Shown here: piece after piece, positions 62,301 to 64,000 of the stretch
Position numbering within the stretch: position 1 is the first letter of the stretch
How the letters are laid out: each line of letters starts with the position of its first letter
Source of the DNA: Sarcina sp. DSM 11001
GTDB taxonomy: Bacteria > Bacillota > Clostridia > Lachnospirales > Lachnospiraceae
NCBI RefSeq assembly: GCF_900101015.1
Contig: NZ_FNFZ01000003.1
Span: forward strand, 62,001 to 126,000
Reading direction: 5' to 3'
Length of the DNA stretch: 64,000 nt
The notes under the pieces: model-generated
Database searches by the model: none
What the model was told of the DNA's origin: nothing
The model's input: the letters and a program-made list of their open reading frames with translations, nothing else
Position numbers and translations under genes: made by a program

Positions 62301-63148
62301 ATGTCATAGTTTTTCGCTGTCAGCCCTTTGGGTGTGATCATATAAATACCGACGTCGTCATACTGCCTATAGGTATAGTCAAAGACCAGTCCGCCGGACA
62401 GCACGCCGTCCGCGGTTTCCGTGTCATCTCCTACGAAGCCGGCATAGTCCGCGCCGTCGTTCGCCGGTGCGTCCCCGTAGACGATCGTCTTCGGCCTCGC
62501 CGTGACCGTCAGCTTCGCCTTTTTGATCTCTGCGACGGTGCAGCCGGGGTCGCTGCAGTAATCCTCCGTGTCACCCGCGGCCTTGAACCAGATATAATAG
62601 GTTCCCGCGTCGGTCCTCACGGGGATCTCCTCGCTCCAGCCGGACGTCGGAGGAGCGTCTTTATCGCCGATGGCGTACCTCATCGTTCCCCCCTCCGCGG
62701 ATCCCCTGGAGCACAGCTCCCGGGCAGCGCCGGAATAGTCCAGTTCCTTTCCGACGGGCTCGGTAAGGATCCCGGGTTTTGACTTTTCCGTCCACTTAGG
62801 GCTCACGGTGATAACACCGTTCGCCGCATCTTCTTTAGTATATTCCCAGGTACCACCGTTCTGATCCCATTCGCCCGCTTTCACACTCGCAGACCATGTC
62901 TCACCGGTGGTTCCGTCTTGTTTTCTAGTCGGAACCACCAGATAGCCGGCACTGTTGTTGCTGGAACTAATATTGTTAAAAGCCGTAGCCTTATTAGTAT
63001 CATGCACTACGACTTTAATATAATTCTTGCCGTCCGGGACCGACTCTGCCCTGACAGACAGACACAGCGCCCGCATGCTAATCAGCAGGAGTACCGCCAC
63101 AGCAAAAGCAGATAAAAGCCGACATATTGTTGCTCCGGTTTGTTTCAT
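59387..63148 (-). CDS. Large secreted Ig-like repeat protein (MBG-type)
   Basis: A 1253-aa protein, probably exported and exposed outside the cell. A signal peptide covers about residues 1-35. Several Ig-like repeats carry the pattern (G)GxMxYxxGK...TEIPxGxxAGxYYVWYK, clearest five times. Between them are MBG-like domains (YGDAPANDGADYAGFV; TISADNKSGIYGEDLQAL) and a segment resembling InlB B-repeats near residue 460. The C-terminus is a BIG2-like domain (ASDNKKVAEIDENGKITAVG). No LPxTG, lipobox or terminal membrane segment is present, so anchoring is unclear. The ATG follows AGGAGGG with about 7 bases of spacing. It is a single-gene unit next to the rmlA start. Confidence 0.85.
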   Translation of the reverse strand: MKQTGATICRLLSAFAVAVLLLISMRALCLSVRAESVPDGKNYIKVVVHDTNKATAFNNISSSNNSAGYLVVPTRKQDGTTGETWSASVKAGEWDQNGGTWEYTKEDAANGVITVSPKWTEKSKPGILTEPVGKELDYSGAARELCSRGSAEGGTMRYAIGDKDAPPTSGWSEEIPVRTDAGTYYIWFKAAGDTEDYCSDPGCTVAEIKKAKLTVTARPKTIVYGDAPANDGADYAGFVGDDTETADGVLSGGLVFDYTYRQYDDVGIYMITPKGLTAKNYDIAFDPGKLIVKPKSIKGADVKVDQTERTYDGSLQTVAVTRVSMDGLNLNGSDYEVATGAEGKDAGAYSVLIVGKGNYRDSVYRQWNIAKRAVSVTAIDQMIKEGAGIRTGTDMVTLSDAVSGHSLSAVTMTVEGRRIILSGAVIQDADGSDVTGNYNITYHNGAIIVIPKISYSVTFRVENGAWDDGEGDDATADRTVTLEGHEGDKLKLEKMQIPSAGSRPKDSTFMAGIWDVEPDEKTEIKQDTVYIYTYAKKEPADVTKAPAARNLTYNEQAQELVIAGEASGGELRYALGKDLNTPPSADKYSTEIPAGTGAGTYYVWYKVFADDTHLDSPEACFAVTIDPGDSSGSPTGHEDGLTYTGEAQELVRPGTVQGGTMLYVLGKDASTPPEDSLFTEEIPKGIDAGDYYVWYRVAGDANHNDVPPACLTAVIKKAPVTPTVSITGWTYGEAANKPGVDAAGNPGNGDVRYEYSTDEGIGYTDQVPAEAGSYYVRVLVAETKNYKEAVSKPLGFAIARASITISADNKSGIYGEDLQALTYTVGGAYVAGDELGVSVASGVKKDSDAGTYPITVSWNENKNYDAQLVDGTYTVRKAALDTASAGNSGKPAARSGLTYNGKNQKLLSAPAKLPDGCAKMQYRMSGAASWSNSIPTAVKAGTYTMEYRYVGDKNHKTSAAFRIKASIARAKITITAQDKTGPRETSIKKLTWKVTGAYVSGDNLGIKASTTAKKPSKPGKYRISVSWNKDPNYTATLKDGTYTITDRITGAENARTKISLNAGLRAWWDGEALMVSWGKAEGAGRYDVLAAYCGKDAPRLVRGVSGKSPAVIKITRLNGKKIDRTKNIKVRVIAYRKVEGQDTRMGASIIAHVTGGRGRTSGFTNARSVTVQKDSYTLRIGKTAAIKAKTIPEIQGKKLLEENHAARYRYASDNKKVAEIDENGKITAVGKGTCHIYIYAQNGTSRKVSVTVK

Positions 63149-63275
63149 TGGAAATCCCTCCTTTTACTTCGATGACTATACTTGCCTCTCAATGCAGTAA
63201 TGGTCTGAAAAGTAACGTTTTCATCTATATGCACCTGCACACAGGTCGCGCACAGGTCAAATTTTAATTTTCTGC

Positions 63276-63304
63276 TTGACTTTTTCTGAATACTCGCATA
63301 AAAT
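63276..63304 (+). promoter_or_regulatory. Promoter for tRNA-Pro
   Basis: TTGACT (63276-63281), 17 bp, TAAAAT (63299-63304). It lies 28 bp before the mature tRNA. Confidence 0.75.
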
Positions 63305-63331
63305 AGATATGCTAAAGGAAATTCCTGATAT

Positions 63332-63405
63332 CGAAGCGTGGCTCAGCTTGGTAGAGCGCTGCGTTCGGGACGCAGAGGTCGTGGGTTCGAATCCCGTCGC
63401 TTCGA
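63332..63405 (+). tRNA. tRNA-Pro (anticodon CGG)
   Basis: The acceptor arms CGAAGCG and CGCTTCG pair fully. The D arm is GCTC/GAGC, the anticodon stem CTGCG/CGCAG carries the loop TTCGGGA with anticodon CGG, and the T arm is GTGGG-TTCGAAT-CCCGT (one G-T pair). The CCA end is not encoded. It reads the codon CCG, fitting a GC-rich genome. Promoter and terminator flank it, so it is a single-gene unit. Confidence 0.97.
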
Positions 63406-63419
63406 CTCTTGGCAGGGGC

Positions 63420-63459
63420 AATCCCGGAACTGTATGAACATGCGGTTCCGGGATTTTTC
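63420..63459 (+). terminator. Intrinsic terminator after tRNA-Pro
   Basis: AATCCCGGAAC (63420-63430) pairs with GTTCCGGGATT (63445-63455), followed by Ts. Confidence 0.9.
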
Positions 63460-63527
63460 ATTTCCAAAAACCCGGCGGCTTCAGTCTGCCGCGCCTGAAG
63501 GTTATCCCCCACATAAGGCAGAGGATG

Positions 63528-63536
63528 TGTTATCAT
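63528..63536 (+). promoter_or_regulatory. Possible extended -10 for rmlA
   Basis: TGTTATCAT, one mismatch from TGnTATAAT, about 165 bp before rmlA. No clear -35. The rest of the gap between tRNA and rmlA shows nothing else. Confidence 0.3.
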
Positions 63537-63701
63537 GGTACTGGACAGAACGGTATAAACCAGAACACCACTGCGTTTATTATGCGTTTACAAACAAAAT
63601 CAGCAAAAGAAAAATCCCGCAGTCAAACCTTTGATCCGAAAGCATCCGCATTCTGTCAGAAAGTCTTTCACAGCACAAGAGGAAAATAGGAGGAAAATCC
63701 C

Positions 63702-64000
63702 ATGAAAGGCATCGTTCTCGCCGGCGGCTCCGGCACCAGGCTGTATCCTCTTACCATGGTCACGTCCAAGCAGCTGCTCCCGATCTACGACAAGCCCATG
63801 ATCTACTATCCGATCTCCGTCCTGATGAACGCGGGGATCCGCGACATCCTGATCATCTCCACCCCCCAGGACCTGCCCCGTTTTGAGATTCTGCTGGGGA
63901 ACGGTCATCAGTTCGGGCTTCATCTTTCCTACAAGGCGCAGCCCTCGCCGGACGGTCTGGCGCAGGCTTTTATGATCGGGGAAGAATTTATCGGCAATGA
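63702..64000 (+). CDS. rmlA: Glucose-1-phosphate thymidylyltransferase, 5' part
   Basis: First enzyme of dTDP-rhamnose synthesis for cell-surface polysaccharide. The visible 99 residues begin [18 protein letters not shown], the nucleotide-binding signature of RmlA, followed by [16 protein letters not shown] and [11 protein letters not shown]. The ATG follows AGGAGG with about 8 bases of spacing. The gene runs off the window edge; rmlB, C and D may follow. Confidence 0.95.
   Translation, partial: MKGIVLAGGSGTRLYPLTMVTSKQLLPIYDKPMIYYPISVLMNAGIRDILIISTPQDLPRFEILLGNGHQFGLHLSYKAQPSPDGLAQAFMIGEEFIGN

Overview
The window looks like chromosomal core sequence from a GC-rich member of the Clostridia, most likely Lachnospiraceae. 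The reasons are gene content (pyruvate:ferredoxin oxidoreductase, the GlgC/GlgD pair, SpoVG, MecA, a DnaD/DnaI-type helicase-loading pair, a long divergent Prs, GdpP-rplI-dnaB) and Gram-positive style AGGAGG ribosome binding sites. I see no rRNA, CRISPR array, IS element or prophage. One tRNA is present (Pro, CGG). The density of replication, translation and nucleotide genes fits ordinary core chromosome; a position near the origin is only a guess.

Layout. 1-3.5 kb: pyrK and plsC on the minus strand, pyrC divergent. 3.7-11.2 kb: minus-strand run glgC-glgD-spoVG-pth-mfd, making glycogen precursor, a sporulation-associated regulator, peptidyl-tRNA hydrolase and the transcription-repair coupling factor. 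11.6-17.3 kb: murC, a DnaD-like protein, a DnaC/DnaI loader and prs on the plus strand, with DnaA boxes and a strongly folded leader ahead of dnaD. 17.8-21.9 kb: minus-strand GH18 hydrolase, Sua5/TsaC, upp and dCMP deaminase. 23-28.4 kb: mecA, nifJ and a 2[4Fe-4S] ferredoxin, the electron acceptor expected for the enzyme made just upstream. 28.5-32.7 kb: gdpP-rplI-dnaB. 32.8-38.8 kb: an apparent four-gene operon of a membrane leucine-rich-repeat protein, a heterodimeric ABC exporter and an unknown protein. 39.3-46.2 kb: AraC regulator and a complete oligopeptide ABC importer (oppABCDF order A-B-C-D-F). 47.1-52.5 kb: DUF1846 protein, a divergent TetR/iron-alcohol-dehydrogenase pair, and a WYL regulator coupled to a PrsW-like membrane protease. 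53.6-59.0 kb: tex, a lipoprotein, DUF4956 and a TrmH methyltransferase. 59.4-64.0 kb: a 1253-residue secreted repeat protein, tRNA-Pro and the start of rmlA.

The most unusual feature is not a gene. Many gaps between genes contain short, degenerate tandem repeats with different unit lengths (9/18, 11, 12, 14, about 15, 16 and 40 bp) and unrelated sequences. Four of the seven gaps between converging genes carry such arrays, and the 40-bp array looks like four tandem terminators. Other leads are the folded dnaD leader next to DnaA boxes, a possible attenuator ahead of glgC, a 12-bp hairpin at the predicted 5' end of the ferredoxin mRNA, a tetO-like palindrome in the TetR/adh gap, and a possible small RNA near 39 kb. 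All promoter, hairpin and repeat calls were made by eye.
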